Origin: an uncultured Eubacteriales bacterium
Lineage (GTDB): Bacteria; Bacillota; Clostridia; Oscillospirales; CAG-272
DNA: 64,000 nucleotides
Reading direction: 5' to 3'
NCBI GenBank assembly: GCA_934796165.1
Contig: CAKVOU010000007.1
Coordinates: 1-64,000 of the forward strand
A program made the position numbers and the translations under genes. Positions 16,594 through 26,832 of the stretch are shown piece after piece. The notes beneath the pieces were generated by a model, which ran no database searches, was not told where the DNA came from, and saw only the letters and a list, made by a program, of their open reading frames with translations. Numbering within the stretch: the stretch's first letter is position 1; every line of letters begins with the position of its first letter.

Positions 16594-19500
16594 TCAGTGC
16601 GCGTAGTTTACGGTTGCTTCACTGCCTCTCAGCCAATCGCGGTCGAAGCCGGCAGGCACCTTGTCCTCGGCAAATGCAACGTTGACGGTCTGTGCGGACG
16701 TCCAGTTCTCAAAGAGGTAACGTCCGGTCTTCGCAACGGAAGCGGGAAGCGTGACAGAGGTCAGAGACGTGCAATCCTTGAACACCTCATCGCCAATGCT
16801 CTCAAGTCCTGCGGGCAGGGTCAAAGACTTCAGCGAAGTGCATCCGCTGAACGCCGCGGTGCCGATGGAGGTCACTCCGGCGGGGATGGTCACGCTCTCA
16901 AGCGCGGAGCATCCGAAGAACAGACCCTCGGAAATCTTTCCTGCGCGTTCGGGAAGTACGATGGAAGTCAGTTGCGTGCAGTTTGCGAAAACGCCGTTGT
17001 AGTACCAGACAAAATTGCTGTCGTCAAAGGTGTATGCACCATCCACCAGGTCAAGCGGCAGTTCGCTGTCTGCGAAGGTAATCGTCTTAACACCGGTGTT
17101 TGCGAACAGACCGCCGTTGATAACGGTCACATCCGCGGGGATCTCAAAGCTGTCGAACTTCACGCCTGCGGGGATGTAGAGGAGCGTCCAGCCGGTCTCG
17201 TTCTTCTCGTAGAGTACGCCGGAATCATCGGTACGGTACTTCTCCACGCCGTCCGCAAAACGGATGGAGGTCAGAGACGTACAGCCGGAGAACATACCAA
17301 CGGAGAAGGAGGAGATACGCGAGGGAAGCTCGACGGAAACCAGGTTTTCAAGGTTCCGGAACGCGTTGTACGCGAGGGAAAGTGCTTCGCCGGAAACCTC
17401 GTTTCCGTTTTCGTCGCGCTCAAAGGTGATGGTCTGGAGTCCCTTCGCGCTGGAGAGAGACGGCAGGCTGGTCATGCTTGCGGGGATGGTGAAGCTGGTC
17501 TTCTTCACAGGGAAGCAAACCATGCTCATACTGGAGGTGAACAGGACGCCGTCAACGGACACGTAAGATGCGTTGCCGGGAGCAACGTTGACCGCTTCCA
17601 GCTCGGAGCTTGCCGAGAAGGCACCCGACGCACCCATGATATTGGACAGGGTCGAAGGCAGGTTCACCACGCGGAGTGCGTAACATCTGGAGAATGCGCT
17701 CCGTCCGATCTTGACGGTTCCTTCCGGCAGGCTGACGTACTGCAGGTTGGCAGCCTCCTGGAACATATAGTTGCCGATGGTAAGTCCGCCGGCGCGCTCA
17801 CCCTCTTCAAAGGTTACGGTCTCGAGAGCAGAGTCCGCAAAGGTATAGGTCAGCATCGGAGAAAGGTTGGTCACTTCCACGGGGATCTTGTACTCGGTCG
17901 CACCCATCGGGAAGACGAGCAGATTCCAATCCATGTCGTAGACCGCACCGAATTTCGCCTGATATGCGGTGTTGCCTGCTGCAACGGTGATGTACTTGAG
18001 GTTGGTCGCGCCGAAGAGCACCTCGAAGAATTCCTCTTCGGTCATGCCGCTCGGCAGGGTCGCGGGGATCTCGTACTCGGTGACGGAATCGCCGAAATAG
18101 AGAATCTTTGTCATTGCCGCGTCATAGAGCACGCCGCCGATTGCCTGGAATGCGGTGTTGCCCTCTTCCACGGAAATGGAGGCAATGCTGTAATCCTTAA
18201 AGAAGTTCTCGGGCAGAGACACGACTTCCTTCGGGATGGTGTACTCGGTCTTGGTGACCGGGAAGAGCGCGATCTCCCAATTCACGGTGTAGATGACGCC
18301 GTCCTTTTCGGTGAAGGAGGTACTGCCCTCCTCCAGGAGGAACCGGTCAAGGTTGTCACAACCGCTGAACGCTTCGGGAGAAACTGCCGTCAGCGTTGCG
18401 GGAATGGTGAAGCTCGTCAGGGATTCGCAGTTTGCGAACACGGTTGACTTCAGCTCCTTGACGCCCGCGCCGAGCCTGACGGAGGTGAGAAGCGAGCATC
18501 CGCCGAACGCACCGGTATCAATGAGCGTCACGGTCGTGGGGATGGTCACGCTGCGGAGGTTAGTGTGATAGAACGCACGCACACCGATGGAAGTGACAGC
18601 GGACGGGAAGACGAATTCCTCAAGAGCGGTCTCGCCGAAGGCATAATCGCCGATCTTGGTGCACTTACTTCCCTCTGCAAAGGTGACGCGCTTCAGCGAC
18701 GTGCATCCGGAGAACAGACCGAGGTCCTTGTCCTCATCAAAGAGCTCCGTGTTCTTGTCGGGAATCTCAGTAATGCTTGCGGGAAGCTCGATGCTCTCAA
18801 GTCCCGTGCAGCCGATAAAGGTACCGACCGGCAGGACCTTGATGACGGAATCCTTTGCGAAGTTGACATTCTTCAGCGATTCGCAATCGCGGAACACGAA
18901 GTTGCCGATCGTCTCCAGCGTTGCAGGCAGGTAGACGGTCTCAAGCGAGGTGCAGCCCATGAAGAGAGAGTCACCTGCTGTGATCAGTCCTTCGGAAAGT
19001 GTTGCTGCCACGAGAGCTGCGCAGTTTCCGAATACACCTGCACCGATCTCACGCACACTCGCGGGAAGCAGGATTGCTTCCAATCCCGTAGAGGCGAATG
19101 CACCGTCGCCGATGGAGTTGAGCTTGCTGCCCTCCGCAAAGCGGAGCGTCTTCAGCGTCTTGATGCCGGCAAAAGCCTGACCGTTGATGGCAACGGCTCT
19201 TGCGGGGATTGTCAGTTCGCTTAACGAGCTATAAGAGAACGCATTGTAACCGATGACAAGCGGCTCGTTGCCCGCTTCAAAGGTAACGGAGGAAAGCGAG
19301 CTGCAGCTGGCAAACGAACCCTCGCCGATCAGCTTCACGGAAGCAGGGAAGGTCACATGAGCGAGGTAACCGTTTGCATTGAACGCGCCCTCTCCGATCG
19401 TTTCGGTTCCTGCGGGAACCGTATAATCGGTATCGGTACGGGTACCCAGGTAGTAGACCAGCGTCTTGCCGTCCGCTGAGAACAGCACGCCGTCAATGGA

Positions 19501-22500
19501 TTTGTAGTTGGTGTTTGCCGCGCTGACGTTGAGTTCTCTCAGGTTCTTGCATCCGGAAATGATGGAAGAATCAAACTCGGTAAATGCCGCCGGCAGAGTG
19601 AGGGCAGTCAGCCCGGTGCAGTTGCCGAACGCATCCGCACCGATCTTTGCAACACTGTCGGGAAGCGCCAGTTCCGTAAGTCCCGTGCACCAGTTGAATG
19701 CAAGCGAGCCGATTTCGGTCAGGGCACTGCCGGCTTCAAAGGTGACCGCGGTCAGTCCGGAGCAATTTGCAAATGCATTTTCGCGGATCTTCCTGACGGA
19801 TGCGGGAATCGTGACCGTACCTTCCTTGCCCGCAGGGCAGAAGATCAGTTCGGTCATGTCGGCGGAGTAGATAACGCCGTCGCTCGTTGCATATTCGCCG
19901 CCCTTGCCTTCAATCACAAAGTTCTTGACGTAGCTCGAGAAGACGCCTCTGCCGTTTGCAAGAGGAGCAATCGTGTTGCCGTTTGCATCGGTAAAGGTCG
20001 CAAGGCGTGCGGGAAGCGTCACGGTCTCCAAGTCGATGCCGGAGAAGGCGCTCGCGCCGATGGTAAGAGGAGCGTCGCCGCCCATCTCAAAGGTCAGAGT
20101 ACCGTTGATCGCGTAAGCGAATGCGCTCTCACCGATCGCGATCGAAGCATCGGTGTTACGGAGAGACGCGGGGAGGAACACATTCTCAAGAGAACAGTTG
20201 TCAAACGCGCTCTGCCCGATGGTGGTCAGGCGGCTGTTCGACTTGCCGGTTGCCTCGTCGATTTCGCCGAAGGTAACAGATTTGAGGCTGTACTTCAGAG
20301 TAAAGGCTTCTCTGCCGATCTCGGTCAGTCTTGCCGGGAAGTGAAGCTCCTTGATGGCAGTGCCGTCGATGACATTGCCGTATCTCATGCCGTATTCACC
20401 CTGATAAGGAACGCCGAAGATCAGGTCAGCGTCGCCCTCCTCAAAGCTCAGGCTTTCAAGATAACTGCAGTCGGCAAACGCGAAGGAACCGATGGTTTCC
20501 ACGCTGCCGGGAACCGTAAATTCGGTAATGCCGGTTTCAGCGAAGGCATACGCGCCGATCGTGCGGAGCGCAGAACCATCCTCAAACGTGAAGGATTCGA
20601 CATTCTCGGCTTCGTTGAACGCGAAGTCGCCGATCTCGGTAACGGTTGCGGGGATAACGATATTCAGTCCTCTCCAGTTACCGGTCTCTTCAAACGCGTG
20701 TGCACCGATGGATTCAATGCCGCCGAGCGTCAGAACACTCAGCTGACTCATATCCGCAAGTGCGTACTCGCCGAGCTTCTGTGCTCTTGCAGGAAGTTCA
20801 ACAGAGGCAATCGAAGTACCGCAGAATGCGTAATCGCCGATCGTAAGCTTCTTGTCGCCGTCCTCGAAAGTAACGGCAGTCAGGGAGGATTCCCGGAACG
20901 CTTCCTTACCGATAGAAGTAACAGAAGCAGGGATGGTAATCTCGGCAAGGTCGCTGTGATACTTGAACGCGCCGTCTGCAATCGCCGTGACGGTTGCGGG
21001 AACGGTGAAGGATTCGTCGCTCTTGCCGGAGGGGTAAACCAGGAGCACGCCGGGGTTGCCGTCAGCGTTCTTGCTGTAAAGCACGCCTTCCACCGAGACG
21101 AACGCCTTGTTGCCTTCGCTGACGAGGATCTCCTCAACGGACAGACCGCCGAAGAAGTTGGGCAGTGCCGTCACGTTTGCGGGAAGCGTCAGGGACGAAA
21201 TGTAGCAGTCATAGAAGACATCGTTGCCGAAGGAGAGGGGAGCAGTTCCTTCCTCAATGGTCACCACGAGCGAGCCGAAGCCGGAGAAGGCACGGTCGCC
21301 GACAGAAGTAAGGGTCGCGGGAAGGATCAGCTCCTTCTCATCATCCACCTTGTCATAAGTATCGTCCTTTGCAAAGGCATCTGCACCGATTCCGGTAACG
21401 CGGCTGCCTTCATTGAACGTAATGGCGGAAATTCCGGTGTACGCGAACGCATAATCACCGATCGTCACGTCGCTGAGGCCTTCCTCAAAGGTAACTGCGG
21501 TCAGTTTTGCGCAATCGGCGAACGCCGCGGTACCGATCGAGGTCACACGTCCGGGCAGGATCAGTTCACCGGTGAGACCGGAAACGGACAGGAATGCGCC
21601 CTCTCCGATCCGGGTGATACCTGCGGGGATCTGATAGTTTTCTGCGCGCTTCGCTGCGGGGAAGTACAGAAGTGCGGTGCCGTTCTCTCCGATCAGCACG
21701 CCGTCCTCGGATGTGAACTTTGCGTTCTGTCCCTTGGCGACAATGATCTCGGAAAGCGCCGTGCAGCCTTCAAAAGCGCTCGGGGTATCGGTGAAGGAGA
21801 TTCCCAGCTCGGTCATACGGAAGCCGGCAAGGGAGATGTTCTCCAGTCTTGCGGGGAGCGTGAGGACCGCGAGCTTTTCGCAACCGAGGAACGCGCGGTC
21901 TCCGATTGTGAGTCCGGCGACACCGTTGGTAGCGCCTGCTTCCTCAAAGGTAACAGAAGTCAGCTCGGTGCAGTTTGCAAACGCTTCCACGCCGATCTCC
22001 TTCACACTGACGGGAAGGATGATCTTGGAGAGTTTGCTGCCTGCGAATGCGCTGCGCGGAATTACGTCAACACCGCCGGGAACCGTATAGGTACCGGTCT
22101 TTGCTACGGGCATGAACACGGGACGGGGCGCATGCGGGGTCACCGAATCGCCGCTGTCAAACAGCACGCCGTCCGCGGAGGAGTAGCGTGCGCCGCTCTT
22201 ACCGGAGGCATAGACCTCAACGGACGTTAAGTTGGTGCAACCTGCGAATGCGGTGTCAGCCGCGATGCGGAGCAGGCTGTCGGGAAGACGGAGCTCGGTA
22301 AGCGTCGTGCTGTTTTCAAACGCGCCCATCAGGATCTCGGTCACGGGCAGTCCGTTGTATTCCGCGGGAATAGTCACAGAGGAGACGAGGTTGATGCGGG
22401 GTCCCTTTGAAACCGCGTAACCGCCGCCGATCTGCGTATAGTTGAGCACACCGTCCACCCAGAAGGCATAAACGGTCACTTCGTCATCGGTAAAGTTCCA

Positions 22501-24945
22501 GGGTGCAAGCGAATTGCCCTCCGCATCGGTGAAGGCAACGCCTGCTCCGTAGGGAGCACTGTACCAGCCGCCGAACACCTTGGTGCCGTCAGCGGAGACA
22601 GGGGTCTTGAAGGTGAAATTCCTTCCGTAGTAAACAGTCGTCCATTCGTCGGAGTCGTCGCCGGTCTCATAGCGCACCTTGTATGCCTTGGGCGTATAGA
22701 ATGCGTAGAGCACCTGCTCGCCGGACCCGACGAAATAGCGGTCGGTGTATTCCCTGCCGTTTGCGTCAGCACCGCCGGGAAGGTTGTACCAGCCGGCAAA
22801 GTCGTAGCCCTTCTTGGAGAGGGCGGGCAGCTCGATCACGTCGCCGACTGCCTTGAAGAGGGATTCCGCTTCACTGCCGCCGCGGCTGTCCAGCGTCACT
22901 GCGTGAGCGGTGACCTTGATCTCCACCCATGCGGACACGTAGCTGCCGTTGTTGCATCTGACGCGGAGGGTGTTTTCACCCGCGCGGTCAAAGCTGTTGA
23001 TGTAAAGGAAGTTCTCGCCGTTCTCCACGGTGATGATCGCGCCGTCGTTCATCTGCACTTCATAGGAAAGTGCGCCGAGCACGGGCGTCCAGCGGAGCAC
23101 GCTTGCCCCATAGGTCAGCTTGTCGCCCATCTGGTTGTAACGGACGGTGATCTCTTCGGTTTCGGCGGAAGCGTTCGCGCCGGTCACCTTGACGGAAAGC
23201 GTGTAGTCCGCGCCCTCGGTGAAGGAAGCGGCATCCGCAAGGTCAAGAGAAGTCTCGCCTGCGGGAACATCCAGCGTCTTGCCGTTGAATTTCACCTGAT
23301 AGAAGGTTGCGCCGTCCACTGCGTCCCAGGAAAGGACTGTGCCGACGAGGCGGATGTTTGCGGGAACCGCGGGCGTTTCCTTCTTATATGTAATGCTCGT
23401 TGCCGCAGGGGAGTTTGCACCGTGCGTCACGGGAGTGACGGAGATGGTGTAGGAACCGTCCGCAAGGGTGCCGAGCCCGAAGGAAGTGCCGAGCACGGTG
23501 CAGGTCTTGTCGCCGATCGTGACAAGATACATGGAAGCGCCCTTGACTGCGTTCCATGTGAGAACGTCGTCCGTGACGGTCACACCGTCCACAGCGTCAA
23601 GGTTCTTTTCGTAAACAAAGGTTGCCGCAGAGGATGCCTTGCCGTCCGCGACTGCGGTCACGGTAAAGACGATCCCGCCCTGCTTCATCTCGCAGTTTGC
23701 GAAGCTGAAGTAGACGGCAGTACCGTTGTCATACGCGGTATGCTGATGCTTTTCGTTGCCGCAGGACACCGTGATGAGGTACTTTTCAGCGCCAGCCACG
23801 CCGCGGAACACGAGCACGGAGGGATCCATGACCGTAAATCCGGACACGCGCGGAAGCGCGAGGTTTCTGAAATATCTGACCGTTGTCGAAGAAACAGCGG
23901 TACCGCCAGCGTTGATGGCGGTCACTTCAATGCGGTAGTCGCCTGCCGCGGAGAAGTCGACCGTAAAGGTCGTGCTCGTGGTACGCTGATTATCGACCAC
24001 GACGGAACCGTCGGGAGCGGTGACCCTGACCAGGTAAGCCGCACTTCCGACCGATTCCCAGGTAATCGCGGAAGACGTGACGCTGACTGCGGGTGCGACA
24101 GTTCCGTCACTGTTCGGCTGCCAGACAGCAAACAGCGTGGTGTCGGAATCGAACACGGTACCGGCGCTCTCACTTCCCTCTTCAAACCGATAGGAAAGCT
24201 GATCGCCGAGGTTGGCAGTGCTCACCCACCAGCCGACAAAGGTGAAGCCTTCTCTTGCGGCGGGAACAGCGGGTGCGTACAGCTTACCGCCGATGGTGGT
24301 TGCGTCGGCGATGGTCTCGCCGTCATAGCCGAGGTCATAGGAAATGTTGTATTCGGGCTTGCCGGCTTCCGTCTTTGCAAACCGCGCATACAGGGTGATG
24401 TCGGCGGTCACGGGGGTTCCGTCGAACGTGAAGGCTTCGGAGTATTCCGCGTCAATATACCAGCCGAGGAACACATAGCCGTCGCGCGTCGGAGCCGCGG
24501 GAGCCGGGATCGTCTTGCCGTTGAGCACAGTCAGCGCGGAAACAGCGCTTCCGCCCGCCGTGTCAAACTTTACATTGTAATATATTTTTTTGAGAAAGCG
24601 CATCTGCGCGCCGTCGCGGGTAAGGGTAATTGCCCCGTTTGCCGCAGTCGCGGTCGTGCTTGCGCCGTTCGCGGTCAGGGTAAGCGTTTCGCCTTCGAGC
24701 TTGTAGGAACCGCTCTCCGACGTGCTTCCGATCGCAAGTGTATACTGACACTCACCGCCGAGCGTCAGAAGATACTCTTCGTTGTTTCCGGCGTCGAAAT
24801 AATAAACGCCGGCTTCCTCGCCGGATTTCGGTGTCTCCGGAGTCGGATCTTCTTTCTTCCCGCATCCTGCAAGCACCAGCGCACACACGCAAAGGAGCGC
24901 GAGCGCGGTAAGGAAGATCCCAAGTCCTGCTCTTTTTTTACTCAT
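16594..24945 (-). CDS. Giant BspA-type leucine-rich-repeat lipoprotein (2783 residues)
   Basis: The largest gene in the window. The signal peptide ends in the lipobox LAGC (Cys28). Two InlB/Listeria-Bacteroides repeats follow (VFLGWYIDAEYSEAF and FTFVGWW blocks, about residues 90-270), then several Fn3-like modules (about 270-680), two more InlB-type repeats (AGWYNLPGG, FGGWYSAP; about 680-840), and from about residue 850 to the end an almost unbroken run of BspA-type repeats with cores like IGDYAFxxTxxLxxVxLP. Interspersed modules of the type YxSxDGVLFSxDxxxLxxxP recur every few repeats. Such proteins are adhesins or ligand-binding surface proteins. Its own consensus promoter lies ~200 bp upstream, and AGGAGG precedes the ATG. 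The minus-strand frame is intact throughout. Confidence 0.92.
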   Translation of the reverse strand: MSKKRAGLGIFLTALALLCVCALVLAGCGKKEDPTPETPKSGEEAGVYYFDAGNNEEYLLTLGGECQYTLAIGSTSESGSYKLEGETLTLTANGASTTATAANGAITLTRDGAQMRFLKKIYYNVKFDTAGGSAVSALTVLNGKTIPAPAAPTRDGYVFLGWYIDAEYSEAFTFDGTPVTADITLYARFAKTEAGKPEYNISYDLGYDGETIADATTIGGKLYAPAVPAAREGFTFVGWWVSTANLGDQLSYRFEEGSESAGTVFDSDTTLFAVWQPNSDGTVAPAVSVTSSAITWESVGSAAYLVRVTAPDGSVVVDNQRTTSTTFTVDFSAAGDYRIEVTAINAGGTAVSSTTVRYFRNLALPRVSGFTVMDPSVLVFRGVAGAEKYLITVSCGNEKHQHTAYDNGTAVYFSFANCEMKQGGIVFTVTAVADGKASSAATFVYEKNLDAVDGVTVTDDVLTWNAVKGASMYLVTIGDKTCTVLGTSFGLGTLADGSYTISVTPVTHGANSPAATSITYKKETPAVPANIRLVGTVLSWDAVDGATFYQVKFNGKTLDVPAGETSLDLADAASFTEGADYTLSVKVTGANASAETEEITVRYNQMGDKLTYGASVLRWTPVLGALSYEVQMNDGAIITVENGENFLYINSFDRAGENTLRVRCNNGSYVSAWVEIKVTAHAVTLDSRGGSEAESLFKAVGDVIELPALSKKGYDFAGWYNLPGGADANGREYTDRYFVGSGEQVLYAFYTPKAYKVRYETGDDSDEWTTVYYGRNFTFKTPVSADGTKVFGGWYSAPYGAGVAFTDAEGNSLAPWNFTDDEVTVYAFWVDGVLNYTQIGGGYAVSKGPRINLVSSVTIPAEYNGLPVTEILMGAFENSTTLTELRLPDSLLRIAADTAFAGCTNLTSVEVYASGKSGARYSSADGVLFDSGDSVTPHAPRPVFMPVAKTGTYTVPGGVDVIPRSAFAGSKLSKIILPVSVKEIGVEAFANCTELTSVTFEEAGATNGVAGLTIGDRAFLGCEKLAVLTLPARLENISLAGFRMTELGISFTDTPSAFEGCTALSEIIVAKGQNAKFTSEDGVLIGENGTALLYFPAAKRAENYQIPAGITRIGEGAFLSVSGLTGELILPGRVTSIGTAAFADCAKLTAVTFEEGLSDVTIGDYAFAYTGISAITFNEGSRVTGIGADAFAKDDTYDKVDDEKELILPATLTSVGDRAFSGFGSLVVTIEEGTAPLSFGNDVFYDCYISSLTLPANVTALPNFFGGLSVEEILVSEGNKAFVSVEGVLYSKNADGNPGVLLVYPSGKSDESFTVPATVTAIADGAFKYHSDLAEITIPASVTSIGKEAFRESSLTAVTFEDGDKKLTIGDYAFCGTSIASVELPARAQKLGEYALADMSQLSVLTLGGIESIGAHAFEETGNWRGLNIVIPATVTEIGDFAFNEAENVESFTFEDGSALRTIGAYAFAETGITEFTVPGSVETIGSFAFADCSYLESLSFEEGDADLIFGVPYQGEYGMRYGNVIDGTAIKELHFPARLTEIGREAFTLKYSLKSVTFGEIDEATGKSNSRLTTIGQSAFDNCSLENVFLPASLRNTDASIAIGESAFAYAINGTLTFEMGGDAPLTIGASAFSGIDLETVTLPARLATFTDANGNTIAPLANGRGVFSSYVKNFVIEGKGGEYATSDGVIYSADMTELIFCPAGKEGTVTIPASVRKIRENAFANCSGLTAVTFEAGSALTEIGSLAFNWCTGLTELALPDSVAKIGADAFGNCTGLTALTLPAAFTEFDSSIISGCKNLRELNVSAANTNYKSIDGVLFSADGKTLVYYLGTRTDTDYTVPAGTETIGEGAFNANGYLAHVTFPASVKLIGEGSFASCSSLSSVTFEAGNEPLVIGYNAFSYSSLSELTIPARAVAINGQAFAGIKTLKTLRFAEGSKLNSIGDGAFASTGLEAILLPASVREIGAGVFGNCAALVAATLSEGLITAGDSLFMGCTSLETVYLPATLETIGNFVFRDCESLKNVNFAKDSVIKVLPVGTFIGCTGLESIELPASITEIPDKNTELFDEDKDLGLFSGCTSLKRVTFAEGSKCTKIGDYAFGETALEEFVFPSAVTSIGVRAFYHTNLRSVTIPTTVTLIDTGAFGGCSLLTSVRLGAGVKELKSTVFANCESLTSFTIPATLTAVSPEAFSGCDNLDRFLLEEGSTSFTEKDGVIYTVNWEIALFPVTKTEYTIPKEVVSLPENFFKDYSIASISVEEGNTAFQAIGGVLYDAAMTKILYFGDSVTEYEIPATLPSGMTEEEFFEVLFGATNLKYITVAAGNTAYQAKFGAVYDMDWNLLVFPMGATEYKIPVEVTNLSPMLTYTFADSALETVTFEEGERAGGLTIGNYMFQEAANLQYVSLPEGTVKIGRSAFSRCYALRVVNLPSTLSNIMGASGAFSASSELEAVNVAPGNASYVSVDGVLFTSSMSMVCFPVKKTSFTIPASMTSLPSLSSAKGLQTITFERDENGNEVSGEALSLAYNAFRNLENLVSVELPSRISSFSVGMFSGCTSLTSIRFADGVEKYRTDDSGVLYEKNETGWTLLYIPAGVKFDSFEIPADVTVINGGLFANTGVKTITFADSELPLDLVDGAYTFDDSNFVWYYNGVFANCTQLTSIVLPERAGKISEGLFFGCSALESVTIPAGVTSIGTAAFSGCTSLKSLTLPAGLESIGDEVFKDCTSLTSVTLPASVAKTGRYLFENWTSAQTVNVAFAEDKVPAGFDRDWLRGSEATVNYAH

Positions 24946-25141
24946 ACAGAGCCTCCTGTCTTTCCGTGCCGGGATACCGCCACGGCAAAAGTCGAATGAA
25001 AACGGGGCTTGTACGAAGAAGTCTGGTTTTTGGGTGACAGATTTGTGAAGGATGCAGTTTCATAGTGAAAAAATTGCAAATCAGGCTCAAAAAGCCGTAT
25101 TGAACAGGTAGAAAATCTGTCCCATTTTCATCTTTTGTTGT

Positions 25142-25170
25142 ATTATATCACCGGTGTTTTCTCTTGTCAA
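25142..25170 (-). promoter_or_regulatory. Consensus sigma-A promoter of the giant LRR gene
   Basis: On the minus strand: -35 TTGACA (25170-25165), 17-bp spacer, -10 TATAAT (25147-25142). Both hexamers are perfect, predicting strong constitutive transcription unless a regulator blocks it. Confidence 0.88.
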
Positions 25171-25315
25171 TTGTCGATTACGACAGAATTGCAAACTTTT
25201 GAATCCGAATTTTGCATTTATCTGTCCAAATTGACGGTTTTCTGACAAAGAAATCTCCGGAAAGAACGCGATTTTTGCGCTATTTTGCAACATCCGAATG
25301 GTGGAAAATGCAAAA

Positions 25316-25348
25316 TTTGCCGCCGCACATCCGTGCGGCGGCAGCAAA
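25316..25348 (-). terminator. Terminator of the SLC13-type transporter gene
   Basis: Stem GCCGCCGCAC (25319-25328) pairs with GTGCGGCGGC (25333-25342) around a 4-nt loop. On the minus strand it is followed by aaattttgcatttt. It lies about 45 bp beyond the transporter stop codon. Confidence 0.8.
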
Positions 25349-25389
25349 TCGTGCAAAACCTGCAAATAGTTCCGCAGAACAGACCTGGG

Positions 25390-26730
25390 TTACAGGGTCA
25401 GCCCCATGAAGAGCGGAACCGTTACGAGAATGACGAGATAGGAAAGCACATCGATCCCGACACCGTACTTGAAGTAGTCGCGGAACCTGTAGCCGGCAGC
25501 CATGGAGATCCCCCACGTCGATCCGGACAGAGGGCAGGAGGCGCCCATCGAGGAACCGAGCACAATGCCCATCGCATACGCGGTAACATTAAGCCCGGAG
25601 AGGCTTCCGGTCGTCCCCGCTTCGGCAATGGCGATGACGATCATGAGCGTTACCGAGATCGCGGTCGAATTGGAAACGAAGAGGCTCGTCAGCTGTGCGA
25701 TCAGCACGAGAATTGCAAAGAGGACGAAGGGCGTACAGCCGATGTTCTCCAGCTTCATGAACAATTCTCCGATCAGTTTGATACCGCCGCCCGCTTTGAG
25801 TGCCGCCGCGATACCGAGACAGCCTGCAAGTCTGCCGACAATGTTCCAGTTGACCGACGTGATCGCCTTCTTCTGACTGATACAGCCGGTAATGATGCAG
25901 GCAAGCGCCGCCGCAGTGGAGGTCCACTGGATCGGAACCTTGATATCCGTGAACGGGATCTTCTGATAAATGTAGAAGAACACCATGAGGACAAAGATCA
26001 CGGAGATGGAGATGACCTTACGTTTCTCCAGCCGGATCTCGCGGGTCTCTGCCTGCGCGTATTCCGAATCCGATTCATCCCGGTTCCCCCAGATGCGCTT
26101 GCCCAGGGGGTATCCGACAAAGAGGCAGTAAAGAAGCGCGACCGCGCCGAGGATCAGCCCGAACGGGAGAAAATCAAACATCCTGAAGGGGGTGAAACCG
26201 TAATCCTCCAGGAGTCCCTGCGCGGTCATCTGCTGGGAGGAGCCGGCGAGCGTCGCCACGCCGCCCATGTTGACGGCAAGCGTCAGCGGGATGACGAGGT
26301 TGAGCGGGTTGATGTTCTTGTTGTCCTTTGCCAGGGCAAAGAAAATCGGGATGAAGATGGCAAGCACCGTGACGTTGGTCATAAAGGTGGAGAGCGCCAT
26401 GGCGGCAAGGAAGGAAACGGCAAGCAGCACGCGCTCGTTCCCGCGCGAGACTTTGGTTATGGCTCGCCCGATCACGGCGGCGACGCCGGTCTCCGCGACT
26501 GCCGCGCCGACAATGAGCACGCCGATCAGCATGAGCACCGTCGTGGATGCGAACTGCCCGAAGGCAGTCTTGAAGTCGCAGACCCCGAAGATGACCATCA
26601 GCGCACAGCCAAGGATCGCGGAGGTTGCCATGGGGAGCTTATCCCAGATGAAAAGCGCGACCGAAAATGCAAAGATGATAAGACTGATCACCGCGGAATT
26701 CGCGGCAAGAAAGGCGGATACGGATTCCAT
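25390..26730 (-). CDS. SLC13/DASS-type anion transporter
   Basis: A 446-residue integral membrane protein with about a dozen hydrophobic helices, typical of the SLC13/CitT or ArsB-like ion transporter superfamily, which moves di- and tricarboxylates or other anions with Na+ or H+. The SNSTAISVTLM block near the second half matches the Ser-Asn-Thr signature of DASS substrate/Na+ sites; the first-half block at about residue 120 (MTNVTVLAIFIPI) is its counterpart. The ATG at 26730 is chosen because AAAGGAG precedes it; the upstream frame lacks one. It is third in line after LysR and MmgE/PrpD genes, which suggests import of the acid the enzyme acts on. Confidence 0.8.
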   Translation of the reverse strand: MESVSAFLAANSAVISLIIFAFSVALFIWDKLPMATSAILGCALMVIFGVCDFKTAFGQFASTTVLMLIGVLIVGAAVAETGVAAVIGRAITKVSRGNERVLLAVSFLAAMALSTFMTNVTVLAIFIPIFFALAKDNKNINPLNLVIPLTLAVNMGGVATLAGSSQQMTAQGLLEDYGFTPFRMFDFLPFGLILGAVALLYCLFVGYPLGKRIWGNRDESDSEYAQAETREIRLEKRKVISISVIFVLMVFFYIYQKIPFTDIKVPIQWTSTAAALACIITGCISQKKAITSVNWNIVGRLAGCLGIAAALKAGGGIKLIGELFMKLENIGCTPFVLFAILVLIAQLTSLFVSNSTAISVTLMIVIAIAEAGTTGSLSGLNVTAYAMGIVLGSSMGASCPLSGSTWGISMAAGYRFRDYFKYGVGIDVLSYLVILVTVPLFMGLTL

Positions 26731-26832
26731 GAATACTCTCCTTTGAATGAATTTGAGACAATAAGGGATACCGGCAGCTCCGGCAAACGCCATGCGGGCG
26801 GGAATGAATACTGCGGGCGTACCCGCATCGGA

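Larger units (their letters stand above)
24946..25389. other. Promoter/leader of the giant LRR gene and terminator of the transporter gene
   Basis: From the likely start of transcription near 25135, a ~190-nt untranslated leader runs to the ATG at 24945. The rest is AT-rich sequence between the promoter and the transporter terminator. No gene with a credible ribosome site is seen. Confidence 0.7.

Noticed and set aside
16471..24999. Several long plus-strand frames (up to about 700 codons) across the giant LRR gene
   Set aside because: All are shadows of the minus-strand repeats, with unnaturally rich Arg/His/Gly content and no ribosome sites.
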